From an uncultured Eubacterium sp. (GTDB taxonomy: Bacteria; Bacillota; Clostridia; Lachnospirales; Lachnospiraceae): 33,479 nucleotides of DNA. Shown in pieces: positions 1-9,512 of the stretch. The DNA lies in the NCBI GenBank assembly GCA_910584795.1, contig CAJUBZ010000016.1, positions 1-33,479 of the forward strand. Direction: 5' to 3'. Within the stretch, counting starts at the first letter, position 1. Each line of letters starts with the position of its first letter. The translations under genes and the position numbers were made by a program. The notes under the pieces are model-generated. The model was not told the DNA's origin, searched no databases, and saw only the letters and a program-made list of their open reading frames with translations.

Positions 1-4
1 GAAT

Positions 5-79
5 ATTCCGGTTTTGTAGTGGCAGAGACATTCCATTGATTTCAGCAGGAAAGTCACTTCCCTACAAACCGGAATTTTT
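5..79 (+). terminator. Compound hairpin with T run, likely terminator of a left-flanking gene
   Basis: Positions 5-19 (ATTCCGGTTTTGTAG) pair with 62-75 (CTACAAACCGGAAT), with one bulged T. A second inner stem (GAC.TTCC with GGAA.GTC) lies inside the loop. TTTTT follows on the plus strand at 75-79. This fits a terminator for a plus-strand gene to the left of the window, and it may also stop the minus-strand operon that ends at 85. The long structured loop is unusual for a simple terminator, so a small inverted-repeat element is an alternative. Confidence 0.5.
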
Positions 80-84
80 AAGTA

Positions 85-1641
85 CTACTCTTCTTTTGTC
101 TCATGGTATTCTTTATCTGTATTTACATTCCACACATTTGTTTTATCATGAATATCATTAACAATATTATCTACCGCTTCAAAAGAAGTAACCATAGAGT
201 GATCCATGTTATTATATCTGTGTTGTCCGTTTCGCCCAATACAATATAGATTATCAAAAGTATTCAAATAATCAATAATTTCATCCATATGGTCATAACC
301 ATCAAAATATGCCGGATATGCTTTTTGAATCCGTTCTCTATGAGAATCAATAACATCTTCTTTATGAATAACTTCCATTTGAACCAGTTCATTAATCGCC
401 AGTTCAATACACTCCTCATCAGACATATTCCAGAAGTCATCCCCTTCTTTACAGAAATACTCCAGTCCAATCCAAACGTATTTGTCCGGTTCCTCAACCA
501 TATACGGAGACCAGTTATTAAATATCTGAATTCGTCCAAGCTTCACACCAGTGTCCTGAACATAAATCCAACAATCCGGCACAATATTATTCAATGTTTT
601 CATTTTTGTTTCATTCTTTAAATTCAGTTTATTTAGTAAAAGACCAACTGTAACGAAATCCCTAAACGGCAGATCTGCTGCTGATTCCTGAACCAGTTTT
701 GGAATATCACTGCCCTGTATTCCTGCTACTAAATCGTTCACTGGCATGGAAGACATAAAAATATCTCCCTCATATGTAACTTCCCCATCTTTTTCAATAC
801 AGGTAATTGCTGTAATTTTACCATTCTGTGTGTGAATGTTTTTGACTTCACTATTCATTACAATGGTTCCACCCATATTCCGGATATCTTCAGCAACATT
901 TTCCCAAAGCTGCCCTGGACCAAACTTAGGATATATATACTCTTCAATTAATGAAGTTTCAACTTTAGCATTATTTTTACCCGGAAGTATTTTTGAAAAT
1001 ACATCTTTAAGAACTGCAGTAATAGACAGACCTTTCACCCTCTGTGCTCCCCAGTCTGCTGATATTTCCCTTGGATGGCGACCCCACAATTTTTCTGTAT
1101 ATCCTTCAAAAAACATTGAATAAAGAACACGCCCAAATCGATTAATATAAAAATTCTCTAAATTATCTTCCGGTAATTTTCTAAATACAGAATATAAATA
1201 ACTAAATCCGGCTTTCATGGTTGTAACAAATCCCATGTTTTTCAGAGTGTCCCACTTTAAAGAAATCGGATAGTCAAAAAAATGCTTTGAATAATAAATT
1301 CTTGACACTCTGTTGCGGACAAGCATAACTCTGTCTGTCTCTTCAGGATCCGGTCCTTCCTCTGCGAAATTCTTTTCCCTGTCTAGTACTTTGTCGTCAT
1401 AAGAAGGCTGCCCCTGTGTAGGCATAATATTTTGCCACCACTGATTTACTCTTTCATCTTTCGAAAAAAATCTATGTCCGCCAATATCCATCCTGTTGCC
1501 TTTATATTTTACAGTCTGGGATATTCCTCCGATACGGTCTGTCTTCTCTAAAATAATTACCTCATACCCTTTCCTTTTTAACAACTCGTATCCTGCCGTT
1601 AATCCAGCCGGCCCTGCTCCAATAATTATAATTTTTTTCAT
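85..1641 (-). CDS. FAD-dependent oxidoreductase, UDP-galactopyranose mutase-like
   Basis: A 518-residue flavoprotein. The N-terminus is a Rossmann dinucleotide-binding fold with GAGPAG at residues 8-13 and an acidic ribose-binding residue in LEKTDR near residue 31, followed by the GGHRFF segment of the NAD(P)-binding/protoporphyrinogen-oxidase superfamily. The C-terminus has a second flavin-contact motif (CIGRNGQHRYNNMDHS, about residues 466-481). The family includes UDP-galactopyranose mutases and enzymes acting on lipid-linked sugars. The start has a good AGGAGG six bases upstream. It is the last gene of a three-gene minus-strand run after a GT-C enzyme and a GtrA protein, which supports a role in surface polysaccharide or lipid-linked sugar modification. 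The exact substrate cannot be read from the sequence. Confidence 0.8.
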   Translation of the reverse strand: MKKIIIIGAGPAGLTAGYELLKRKGYEVIILEKTDRIGGISQTVKYKGNRMDIGGHRFFSKDERVNQWWQNIMPTQGQPSYDDKVLDREKNFAEEGPDPEETDRVMLVRNRVSRIYYSKHFFDYPISLKWDTLKNMGFVTTMKAGFSYLYSVFRKLPEDNLENFYINRFGRVLYSMFFEGYTEKLWGRHPREISADWGAQRVKGLSITAVLKDVFSKILPGKNNAKVETSLIEEYIYPKFGPGQLWENVAEDIRNMGGTIVMNSEVKNIHTQNGKITAITCIEKDGEVTYEGDIFMSSMPVNDLVAGIQGSDIPKLVQESAADLPFRDFVTVGLLLNKLNLKNETKMKTLNNIVPDCWIYVQDTGVKLGRIQIFNNWSPYMVEEPDKYVWIGLEYFCKEGDDFWNMSDEECIELAINELVQMEVIHKEDVIDSHRERIQKAYPAYFDGYDHMDEIIDYLNTFDNLYCIGRNGQHRYNNMDHSMVTSFEAVDNIVNDIHDKTNVWNVNTDKEYHETKEE

Positions 1642-1720
1642 TAATTTCCTCCTAGCTTCTTATTTGAAACTTTTATACCAATGTAAAAACATATACACCC
1701 CAAAGTCTCCAAACTCTTTT

Positions 1721-2164
1721 TTATTTATACAGCAGCATTTTTCTGGCTACAAAATTCCATATTAAAACGACTGCTGCTGCAACAACCTTTGCAAACGTAT
1801 ATAAAATGCCAACTCTCAATAATATCCACATAATTCCTTCTGTGAAAAGCAGCCCCATAACACCGATAACACCATAGGCAATAAACTCACCTACTGTGCC
1901 TGTTTTATCAGACCTATCCTGAAACACAAATATCTTTGATAATATAAAATTTACAATCAATCCAAAAACAAATGCCATCGCCGTAGCAGCATATACATTC
2001 ATATGAACTGCTTCATGTAGAGTCACCATCATTCCCCAATCAGCAACAAAAGCAATTCCTCCTACAAATACATAGCGAAATAATTGTACGAAGAAATTAT
2101 CCGTCTGCTCATAAAAAATAATATTAATTTTTAGTGTCTTTAATCTTTCTATTAATTCTTTCAC
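1721..2164 (-). CDS. GtrA family membrane protein
   Basis: A 147-residue protein with four hydrophobic segments (about residues 28-48, 55-75, 87-112 and 117-140). The opening FVQLFRYVFVGGIAFVADWG stretch is the classic start of the GtrA fold. GtrA proteins are thought to move polyprenyl-phosphate-linked sugars across the membrane or to assist glycosyltransferases that use them. The start codon is GTG, with AAGG about nine bases upstream. The next in-frame ATG is past the first membrane segment, so GTG is preferred. It lies 41 bases downstream of the GT-C gene and 79 bases upstream of the flavoprotein gene, so the three are probably co-transcribed. Confidence 0.85.
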   Translation of the reverse strand: MKELIERLKTLKINIIFYEQTDNFFVQLFRYVFVGGIAFVADWGMMVTLHEAVHMNVYAATAMAFVFGLIVNFILSKIFVFQDRSDKTGTVGEFIAYGVIGVMGLLFTEGIMWILLRVGILYTFAKVVAAAVVLIWNFVARKMLLYK

Positions 2165-2205
2165 CTGAATTTACCTTGAACTTTCTAAACATTATTACGA
2201 TATAT

Positions 2206-3900
2206 TTATAGATTATAAAGCAGACTCAATAACCCTATTGTATTAATGCAGACATATGCTGCCAAAAAACATTTAAAAATATTACGGACTATCATATTTC
2301 CCTGCCCAGCAGTATTTTTCATCTGTCCTATACCTGCCGCCATCATACAGAATATCAACACAATACTAACTAATACATAACGTACATTCGCTGTACAGAC
2401 GCTTGGATAGTCAAAACAGAATTTTACATAGGAAACTAATACCATTCCTGCACTTCCTAATAATAAGAATTTAATAACTTTTCCACACTTTGCCTTTCTA
2501 AGCCATGCAACGACTAGTGCAATCGCAAATACAAACAATAATAATATCATTACATACATCAGTGTCCCAATAAACTTTGACCACTGTGTTGTCGGAAAGT
2601 ATCTTGTCTCTCCAAAGGCACAATACTTCGTAAACATCACTCCGATATTATAGGTGAACTCTTCTGTTCCTCTCATTTGTGAAAGCCATAATGGCTTCAG
2701 TTGTGACCAGGTAACCTCGAACAAACGCTGCGGAACAGTATATAAATTCCCCATATATTGTCCCTGTTCCCAGCCGATAACCGGTACAAAATTGAGCGGA
2801 ACATTATATAAAATAAGATTTTTTACTGGAAACCATATGCCTAAAGGAATAGAGATCACTCCGAATGTCAGATATTGCTTTATGAAAAATAAAAAACTTG
2901 ATTTATTCTTAATCATTTTATATAGAAACACACATGCCATTGCCGGTGCCAGCATAGCTACTGATAATTTTGCCATCATTCCACATCCAATAGCTAAGGC
3001 ACATATTATAATATCTTTCCATTGCGAATTTTTGTACCAGCGTATCATATATAAAACAGTAACAAGACCTAGCAGCGTACTAAGCGTATCATTATTCACT
3101 GCTCCCGCGTACTCTAAAAGATACGGGAAGAACGCAATTACAAGAATTCCCGCCAAAATTCCTTTTTGACTCTTTGTAACTTCTTTCATAATCTTATATG
3201 CTACAATCAAAATCATTGTAGAAAAGAATAGCGCCAGCACTTGAAGATTCTCAGCAATAACTTCTTCTGTCATTCCAAATAAGCTGTTAATTTTCGCCCA
3301 AATGCCCATAACAATATGAGAAAATGGCGGCTGATAATACTGATACTGCTGCATTGGATTTCCATCCGGTAGTGCTGTATGTTTATAAATCTTATAAATA
3401 TATCCCAGATGACCAAGACTTCTCTCCGAAAATGTTCCAATATCATTCTGCTGCTGCATAACATTAGTCACGAAAACCTGAAATTGTCTTAAAATATATC
3501 CGGCAAGCATTGCTGTATAAATCCAACCTTTTATTTCCACTTTTTGAATCTTTATTGTCATAACTTTTTTCTTTGCCATCCAGAATGGTAAAATGATACA
3601 TATCAACAACACAGAAAAAATGACTAAAGCGATTCTCACATTTGCAAGGTGAACTGCCTGATTCTCTTTCAATATTCCAAACACCATCATCATCCAGAAT
3701 GATATACATTGTACATACCCTGCTATGATATAATAACGAAACTGTTCTCTGGTTTGATTTGACAATAACATAGTAGCAATCATTAACGCACTAAATACCC
3801 CTGCCCAGACCACACGTTGTGTTTCTCCAAGACTTTGAAATACCCAAAAAATCGTACATAACAACAGTAAAATTCTTGTTTCAATATTGTGTTCTTTCAT
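2206..3900 (-). CDS. Polytopic membrane glycosyltransferase (GT-C / GT39-like)
   Basis: A 564-residue protein dominated by hydrophobic helices (about 11-13 predicted by eye). A long extracytoplasmic loop after the fourth or fifth helix contains YYQPPFSHIV at about residues 188-197. This resembles the 'QPPF-H' loop of GT-C enzymes such as ArnT and protein mannosyltransferases, which take sugars from polyprenyl-phosphate donors. Pairing with GtrA fits a flipped lipid-linked sugar donor. The ribosome binding site is weak (GAGAAG). A TATAAT box lies about 35 bases upstream. The acceptor is unknown; it could be teichoic acid, a capsule or a protein. Confidence 0.7.
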   Translation of the reverse strand: MKEHNIETRILLLLCTIFWVFQSLGETQRVVWAGVFSALMIATMLLSNQTREQFRYYIIAGYVQCISFWMMMVFGILKENQAVHLANVRIALVIFSVLLICIILPFWMAKKKVMTIKIQKVEIKGWIYTAMLAGYILRQFQVFVTNVMQQQNDIGTFSERSLGHLGYIYKIYKHTALPDGNPMQQYQYYQPPFSHIVMGIWAKINSLFGMTEEVIAENLQVLALFFSTMILIVAYKIMKEVTKSQKGILAGILVIAFFPYLLEYAGAVNNDTLSTLLGLVTVLYMIRWYKNSQWKDIIICALAIGCGMMAKLSVAMLAPAMACVFLYKMIKNKSSFLFFIKQYLTFGVISIPLGIWFPVKNLILYNVPLNFVPVIGWEQGQYMGNLYTVPQRLFEVTWSQLKPLWLSQMRGTEEFTYNIGVMFTKYCAFGETRYFPTTQWSKFIGTLMYVMILLLFVFAIALVVAWLRKAKCGKVIKFLLLGSAGMVLVSYVKFCFDYPSVCTANVRYVLVSIVLIFCMMAAGIGQMKNTAGQGNMIVRNIFKCFLAAYVCINTIGLLSLLYNL

Positions 3901-3933
3901 TTTTCTTCTCTTTTCCGTTTTTTAATAGATATT

Positions 3934-3939
3934 ATTATA
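3934..3939 (-). promoter_or_regulatory. Candidate -10 box for the surface-glycosylation operon
   Basis: A perfect TATAAT on the minus strand, preceded by GT, 34 bases upstream of the glycosyltransferase start. No convincing -35 hexamer is seen at 16-18 bases, so this is a partial promoter call. Confidence 0.4.
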
Positions 3940-3987
3940 ACAAAATTAGACATAAAAAGATACTTGTTTCAGGAATTTTACTTACAC

Positions 3988-4047
3988 AAAAAAGGAACTG
4001 CCAGACAGACACCACTGAAAAACAATGTCTGCATCTTTAGCAGTTCC
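3988..4047 (-). terminator. Rho-independent terminator of the alpha-galactosidase/YczE transcript
   Basis: On the minus strand GGAACTGC (4047-4040) pairs with GCAGTTCC (4001-3994), and an inner CAGAC/GTCTG pairing extends the hairpin. A run of six T follows (3993-3988). It sits just after the YczE-like gene and before the glycosylation operon, and so separates the two units. Confidence 0.75.
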
Positions 4048-4055
4048 AAATTATA

Positions 4056-4745
4056 TTAAAAATTCTTTTGAAACAGTTTCCTAAAAAACTGTATTAGCGG
4101 TCCGTTACAAAAAGCATTTACCATTGTTCCAATCCCGATAATCGTGCTAAGTTTTCCATGCGAAAGAATACAAAATATCACTCCAATACAAACACAAGTA
4201 ATGTCTGATGCAATTCTTGCCATCCGAAAAGACACTTTATCCTTTGCAGCCTTTGTTATAATAAAAGCAACACTGTCATAAGGTGCAATTCCAAGCTCTG
4301 CTGCCATATACATCGCACAACCTACAGAAGCAAATAAAGTACCAATCACTAAGAATCCTATTTGCGTTGGCAATGTAATTACGAAACTTATTTTATCCTG
4401 CATTATCCAACATAAAAAATCTGCTATATACCCGACACAAATCATATTGATAATCGTTCCTATACCAATGCAATGCCTCACTGTAAAAAACACAACTACT
4501 AACAGGATAACATTTACGATCAACTGCCATGTTCCAAATAACATTCCATTAAACCCGCTGATTCCAAGATTCATACACGTAAATGGATCAACACCAAAAC
4601 CACTCATTCTATATGCTGCTACACACATTCCGATTAACACAATTCCAATAAGCATAAATGTAATTCTCTTAAGACTATACCTTTGAAGAATCCGGCAGTT
4701 ATCAGTGCCTTTCATTTGTCTTTGCACATTTTTTATCACATTCAT
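4056..4745 (-). CDS. YczE/YyaS/YitT-type integral membrane protein
   Basis: A 229-residue protein with about five hydrophobic helices. The segment after the first helix, GFGVDPFTCMNLGISG (about residues 49-64), is typical of YczE/YyaS-like proteins, as is the later ELGIAPYDSVAFIITK segment. Members are multi-pass membrane proteins whose substrate is generally unknown. The start lies 11 bases downstream of the alpha-galactosidase stop codon, with GGGAG and AGGAA just upstream, so it is almost certainly in the same transcript. That position suggests, but does not show, a role in sugar or metabolite export or in adapting to sugar uptake. Confidence 0.75.
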   Translation of the reverse strand: MNVIKNVQRQMKGTDNCRILQRYSLKRITFMLIGIVLIGMCVAAYRMSGFGVDPFTCMNLGISGFNGMLFGTWQLIVNVILLVVVFFTVRHCIGIGTIINMICVGYIADFLCWIMQDKISFVITLPTQIGFLVIGTLFASVGCAMYMAAELGIAPYDSVAFIITKAAKDKVSFRMARIASDITCVCIGVIFCILSHGKLSTIIGIGTMVNAFCNGPLIQFFRKLFQKNF

Positions 4746-4756
4746 TTCCTATCTCC

Positions 4757-6982
4757 CTATTCAACAGCCTCTAAAATATAAATGCGTGAATCAAAATCAG
4801 TTGATGGTTTCTGATCCGCTGGAACTTCTCCTGCTGTAACATCTGTTGTAATCAACCCTAGATTCATCAGTTCATCACCATAGTTCTCAGTTTTATTTAT
4901 ACTGTTTCTGTAACGGTAATCCGGATTCAACCCCTTTAGTTGTACACGCCTGTAAGCATCATTAACTACATTTAATGTACGGTACCATCCGATAATTGCG
5001 GTTTTTCGGTCTTCACTTACAACCATCCATACCGTCTCGTTTCCCTCAAAAGGACTTTTCAAACGATAAAATGTACCAAACTGCAAAGTTCTGCGATATT
5101 TCTTCATAAAGTTAATCTGTGCTTTCACTTCATTAATTTCATCCACTGTCAGTTTGTTCAAATCCAATTCATATCCAAAAGTACCAAAATACGCAACATT
5201 TGCCCTTGTATGAAGAGGTGTATTTCGATAAACCTGATGATTTGGAACTACTGAAACATGACTTCCTATGCTGCTGATTGGATAACAAAAACTTGTACCA
5301 TACTGAATCTTTAAACGTTCTACTGCATCGGAATCATCGCTTGCCCAGCCTTGTGGTGCATAATATAACATACCCGGATCAAATCTACCTCCGCCACTGG
5401 CACAGGATTCAAATAAAACTTCCGGAAAAGTACTAGTTAATCGCTCATATAAATCATATACACCAAGAATATATCTGTGGAAAACCTCTCCTTGTCTGTC
5501 TGCCGGCAGTGCCTTGGAAAAACACTCGGTAATGCTTCTGTTCATATCCCATTTAATATAAGAAACTTTTGCCTCACTTAGAATTTTCGCCATCATTTTA
5601 TAAATATGGTCTACAATTTCTTTTCTTGAAAAATCCAGAACATATTGATATCTTCCATGGGACTCATTACGTCCTGGTACAGAAATAATCCAATCCGGAT
5701 GTTCTCTATACAAATTTGAATCTTTATTTACCATTTCAGGTTCAAACCAAAGACCAAATTTCATTCCAAGCTTTTCTATTTTATCAGCGAGCCCTACAAT
5801 ACCATTTGCAAGACGTTCTGGATTTGCCACCCAGTCTCCAAGTCCTGCTCTGTCATTACTTCTCTCTCCAAACCATCCGTCATCAAGAACGAACAGTTCA
5901 ACACCACACTCTTTCGCCTTCCCTGCAATCTCTACCAAACGTTCTTCTGTAAAATCAAAATATGTTGCTTCCCAGTTATTATTCAGAATCGGCCGCTCTT
6001 TATCTCTCCAATAACCTCTTGCCAATCGTTTCTGATATAACTTATGGAAAGTCTGACTCATACCATTCAATCCCTGTTCAGAATAAACCATCACTGCCTC
6101 GGGAGTCTGAAAGGTCTCGTTTACATCTAATTTCCAATCAAATCCCATCGGATTAATTCCTACAAGGACACGTGTATTTGTATGTGTATCTACTTCTGCC
6201 TGAATCAGAAAATTACCACTATATATCAATGAAAATCCAATTACTTCTCCTTGATGCTCATCTGCTGTAGGACGTTTCAGCACCATAAAAGGATTATGTT
6301 CGTGAGAAGAATGGCCTCTCATACTGTCAACTGCCTGAATGCCCTGTTCTAAACGACGTATCTTTACATGCCGCTCCCTTGCCCATGCTCCCGATAACTG
6401 AACCCATTCATAGTCATAATCCGGTAAATCCAAATTTAAACTCATAGCCTGTAATAGATGTACTGCTTCACTGCCACCATTATAAATCCGACTGCTTCTG
6501 GCAATTATTCCGCCACTTGCAAATATCGTATACAACAGCTGAATCCTTATTCCTGTCACTTCATCCAGCAAATCAATAATTAATGTCTCAGCTTCTGAAT
6601 CAGCCTCTGTATAAGTCGCCGGAAGACCTGCTAATTTAGGCTTTCCAGCTTCAATCGTATAAGATTGAAACTTAAAATCTGATATTCGGCTTCCATTGCT
6701 TTGTAAAATTTCTACTGCGGGATGCCGATAGTCTGTAGAACCATATACCGGATATTCCTGCTTTAAATATTCCAACGAAAAAGTTCTGTCGCCTTCAAAT
6801 ACATAGGACCCCATCGGTCTTTGGGAAACTTCCACCAAATACGAAAAGTCTTCTCTGTCATGAATTCTCTTTCCAAAGTAGAGCTGTCCTAAATGTCCAT
6901 TTTGCATTACCATCATGATATAACTGATTTCATCATTAAACAGATGGAATGTTTTACTGTTTTCGTGATAAATAATATTCAT
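4757..6982 (-). CDS. Alpha-galactosidase, glycoside hydrolase family 36
   Basis: A 741-residue protein, the normal length for bacterial GH36 group I enzymes. It has an N-terminal beta-sandwich, a central (beta/alpha)8 barrel from about residue 330, and a C-terminal beta domain. The nucleophile motif YIKWDMNRS places Asp479, and WASDDSDA places the acid/base Asp549. VLDDGWFG (about 365-372) and ESCASGGGRFDPG (about 525-537) also match family signatures. It hydrolyses terminal alpha-1,6-galactose from melibiose, raffinose and stachyose. There is no signal peptide, so it acts in the cytoplasm on sugar imported by the neighbouring GPH symporter. AAGGGAG lies six bases before the ATG. The transporter stop is 21 bases upstream. 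Confidence 0.95.
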   Translation of the reverse strand: MNIIYHENSKTFHLFNDEISYIMMVMQNGHLGQLYFGKRIHDREDFSYLVEVSQRPMGSYVFEGDRTFSLEYLKQEYPVYGSTDYRHPAVEILQSNGSRISDFKFQSYTIEAGKPKLAGLPATYTEADSEAETLIIDLLDEVTGIRIQLLYTIFASGGIIARSSRIYNGGSEAVHLLQAMSLNLDLPDYDYEWVQLSGAWARERHVKIRRLEQGIQAVDSMRGHSSHEHNPFMVLKRPTADEHQGEVIGFSLIYSGNFLIQAEVDTHTNTRVLVGINPMGFDWKLDVNETFQTPEAVMVYSEQGLNGMSQTFHKLYQKRLARGYWRDKERPILNNNWEATYFDFTEERLVEIAGKAKECGVELFVLDDGWFGERSNDRAGLGDWVANPERLANGIVGLADKIEKLGMKFGLWFEPEMVNKDSNLYREHPDWIISVPGRNESHGRYQYVLDFSRKEIVDHIYKMMAKILSEAKVSYIKWDMNRSITECFSKALPADRQGEVFHRYILGVYDLYERLTSTFPEVLFESCASGGGRFDPGMLYYAPQGWASDDSDAVERLKIQYGTSFCYPISSIGSHVSVVPNHQVYRNTPLHTRANVAYFGTFGYELDLNKLTVDEINEVKAQINFMKKYRRTLQFGTFYRLKSPFEGNETVWMVVSEDRKTAIIGWYRTLNVVNDAYRRVQLKGLNPDYRYRNSINKTENYGDELMNLGLITTDVTAGEVPADQKPSTDFDSRIYILEAVE

Positions 6983-7003
6983 ACAAAACTCCCTTCTGCC
7001 AGA

Positions 7004-8410
7004 TTATTCTGCCTTGTGCATTTCATTTAATTTCATTTCAATTTCTCTCATTTTTTCCCCTTTTAAATTGTACTTCTTCTTATATATCAATAAACTGAAT
7101 ACTGCTAAAACAATCGGAACAACAATCATCAATATTCTAATACCAAGAATCGTTCCTGCTGACTGTGTTGCAGCCTTTGCATTATAACCTACAATCTGAA
7201 GACCAACACCAGTCAGGCCTCCTGCTGCTGCCATTGCTGCCTTCATCAAAAATGTCTGTGCGGAACATGTAACACTCTCATTTCTTGTGCCGAATTTCAC
7301 CTCACCATAATCAATAACATCTGCTATACAGCATGTTGTAACACCAAGAGATAGCCCGGAACCAAAGAAAATAAATGCACAGCTGATTGCAACCAGTACT
7401 GCATTGGTTGGAGCAACATATCCAAACGCTGCAAGAAGTATAAATCCAACAATCGGAAGAACACATGCCATCGTATAAACTTTTTCCCTGCTGATCTTTT
7501 CTGCTATTTTCGGGAAGCATATTAATCCAAGCATTTCTGCGACAATCGCAAATCCAAAAATAGAATACAGATATTCATTACCACATACAACTTTGAAATA
7601 ATAAACTGCAAAACTTTTTGCAATCTGTGTACAAAGATTAAATGTAAGAAGCAGTCCGATAAACGCAAGTAACTGGTCATTCTTAAAAATCACTTTGAAC
7701 GCATCTTTTAAATTTGTTTTCTGTGCTTTCTCCCCTAATGTTGATTGTTCTTTAACATTAAACACTGTAATTGCAATCGTAACGATAAAGATTACTGCTA
7801 TAATAATTGCAAAAATTGTATAACCAATTTCACTGTAATCTTTCTGTCCTGCCATCTTATTCAATCCATTAATAATATACAGTCCAAATGTTGCTATGGA
7901 AAATCCCGCCAGACTCGCAAAAAATCGAGGAATTACAGATACCTTTTCTCTTTCCCTAGGGTCATTTGTTAAATTCGGGAGCCATGACCAATACGGTACA
8001 TCCATTACCGTATATGTCATTCCATAAAGTATGTACATCACTGAAACATATACATAAAGTGCTGTTCCTTTTAAATCAAAACTGTAAAATAATAAAACAA
8101 ATATAATCGAATTTATCAATGTTCCAATGACAAGCCATATTCGAAACTTACCGTATTTCGTATGGGTATTATCAACAACCATACCCATCATTGGATCGTT
8201 CACTGCATCCCATATACGTGCCACAAAGAACAATATTCCTACAAAAGCCGGTGCAAGATATAACGTGTCTGTAAAATAAAGCATCAAAAAAGCTCCTACC
8301 AGATTACAAACCGCATCTTTTCCAATTGCACCAATGCCAAAACAATATTTTTCCCGCGCTGATACTTTTTTATATTGTGCCATTTCAGCACTCTGCGTCT
8401 GTTTACTCAT
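7004..8410 (-). CDS. GPH-family sugar:cation symporter (melibiose/raffinose-type)
   Basis: A 468-residue, twelve-helix major facilitator of the glycoside-pentoside-hexuronide family. The signature RIWDAVNDPMMG lies at residues 65-76, with DVPYWSWLP in the following loop, both typical of MelB/GPH carriers. I choose the ATG at 8410 because GGAGG lies nine bases before it; a longer frame from 8473 has no such site and adds an atypical 21-residue leader. It is directly upstream of the GH36 gene, so the probable cargo is an alpha-galactoside coupled to Na+ or H+. No phosphotransfer IIA domain is fused at the C-terminus, unlike LacS. Confidence 0.9.
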   Translation of the reverse strand: MSKQTQSAEMAQYKKVSAREKYCFGIGAIGKDAVCNLVGAFLMLYFTDTLYLAPAFVGILFFVARIWDAVNDPMMGMVVDNTHTKYGKFRIWLVIGTLINSIIFVLLFYSFDLKGTALYVYVSVMYILYGMTYTVMDVPYWSWLPNLTNDPREREKVSVIPRFFASLAGFSIATFGLYIINGLNKMAGQKDYSEIGYTIFAIIIAVIFIVTIAITVFNVKEQSTLGEKAQKTNLKDAFKVIFKNDQLLAFIGLLLTFNLCTQIAKSFAVYYFKVVCGNEYLYSIFGFAIVAEMLGLICFPKIAEKISREKVYTMACVLPIVGFILLAAFGYVAPTNAVLVAISCAFIFFGSGLSLGVTTCCIADVIDYGEVKFGTRNESVTCSAQTFLMKAAMAAAGGLTGVGLQIVGYNAKAATQSAGTILGIRILMIVVPIVLAVFSLLIYKKKYNLKGEKMREIEMKLNEMHKAE

Positions 8411-8548
8411 AATAATTACCTCCAATACTGATATTGTTTTATATTGTCCGAATTTCCAACGAAAACCGTGCACGTTTTTGTTTCATTCTAGCATTATTAT
8501 AAGCATGATTCTTTTCTATCTGGTAGAAACTTTCGTTTCATGAATCTG

Positions 8549-9439
8549 TCAAAATGTTTCATTATATAACTGTTCAATATTTTTTCCGCATTCCTTCAGT
8601 CTCCTTCTTACCTCTTCTGTGTGCTCTTTCCGATATACACTCGGCGGCACACCCATCTGTTTCTTAAATGACTTTGAAAAAACCAATGCATCACTATAAC
8701 CACATGATGCCGCAATTTCCTCAATAGAAAGTTCTGTTACTGTAAGCAGCTCCTTCGCTCTCGATATTCTAAATCTGGACAGAAATTCCTGAGGAGACAT
8801 TTCAAGACTTTTTTCAAACATTTTATATAAATAACTTCTATTGACGCATACATGCGCTGCAATATCTGCCACCTTAATCGGCTTTGAATAATTATTTCTA
8901 ATATAGTTCACTGCCTGTTCCACATAAAGACTCTCTTTTGCCTTTTCATCTCTTTCTTTTATTTTAATATCTTTTGTCAACACATAAAAAAATTCCAAAA
9001 GAATACTCTGTAACAAATATTGATTATTAGAAGATATATCATTATTTTTCAGCATTTTTAATACTAACTGCTTTAATTCTTTTCCATGCTCTGATTGGAA
9101 AGATAACTGTTCACTGTTTAATCCAATATCACTGACATACTCTTTTGCACGCTCTCCGCCAAAACCAACCCATAAGTACGTCCATGGATCTTTATCATCT
9201 GCCTGATAAAATGTCAATACTTCCGGCTCAATCAAAAAACCCTGTCCTGCCCGAAGTTCATATTTCTTCTCTCCAACCTGATAACTGCCTTTTCCATCCA
9301 AAATAAAATGAATAATATAGTTCGGTCTTGCCGCCGGTCCGAAGCTATGAAGTGGCTGACACTGTGCATAACCACAAAAACATAAAAACAGATCTTTAAA
9401 TTTTGAATCGGATAATTGTAAAACATATGCATTCTCCAT
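8549..9439 (-). CDS. AraC-family transcriptional regulator of alpha-galactoside use
   Basis: A 296-residue regulator. The N-terminal cupin-like sugar-binding domain (about 1-160) includes FILDGKGSYQVGEKKYELRAG. The C-terminal double helix-turn-helix (about 190-290) contains YIRNNYSKPIKVADIAAHV and the conserved FSKSFKKQMGVPPSVYRK ending. The layout matches MsmR/RafR/MelR-type activators that sit beside alpha-galactosidase genes. The start has AAGGAGA five bases upstream. It lies 138 bases upstream of the symporter gene on the same strand, so it probably activates the symporter-aga-yczE transcript from that gap when the sugar is bound. Confidence 0.9.
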   Translation of the reverse strand: MENAYVLQLSDSKFKDLFLCFCGYAQCQPLHSFGPAARPNYIIHFILDGKGSYQVGEKKYELRAGQGFLIEPEVLTFYQADDKDPWTYLWVGFGGERAKEYVSDIGLNSEQLSFQSEHGKELKQLVLKMLKNNDISSNNQYLLQSILLEFFYVLTKDIKIKERDEKAKESLYVEQAVNYIRNNYSKPIKVADIAAHVCVNRSYLYKMFEKSLEMSPQEFLSRFRISRAKELLTVTELSIEEIAASCGYSDALVFSKSFKKQMGVPPSVYRKEHTEEVRRRLKECGKNIEQLYNETF

Positions 9440-9512
9440 GGCTGTCTCCTTTCATTAAATTTTTATATAACACGATTTCGAAATAACTGACTATGTTCTT
9501 CATTAACTGTTA

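Noticed and set aside
2654..3169. Plus-strand 171-residue frame
   Set aside because: Shadow of the GT-C glycosyltransferase gene on the opposite strand; no binding site and no recognisable family.
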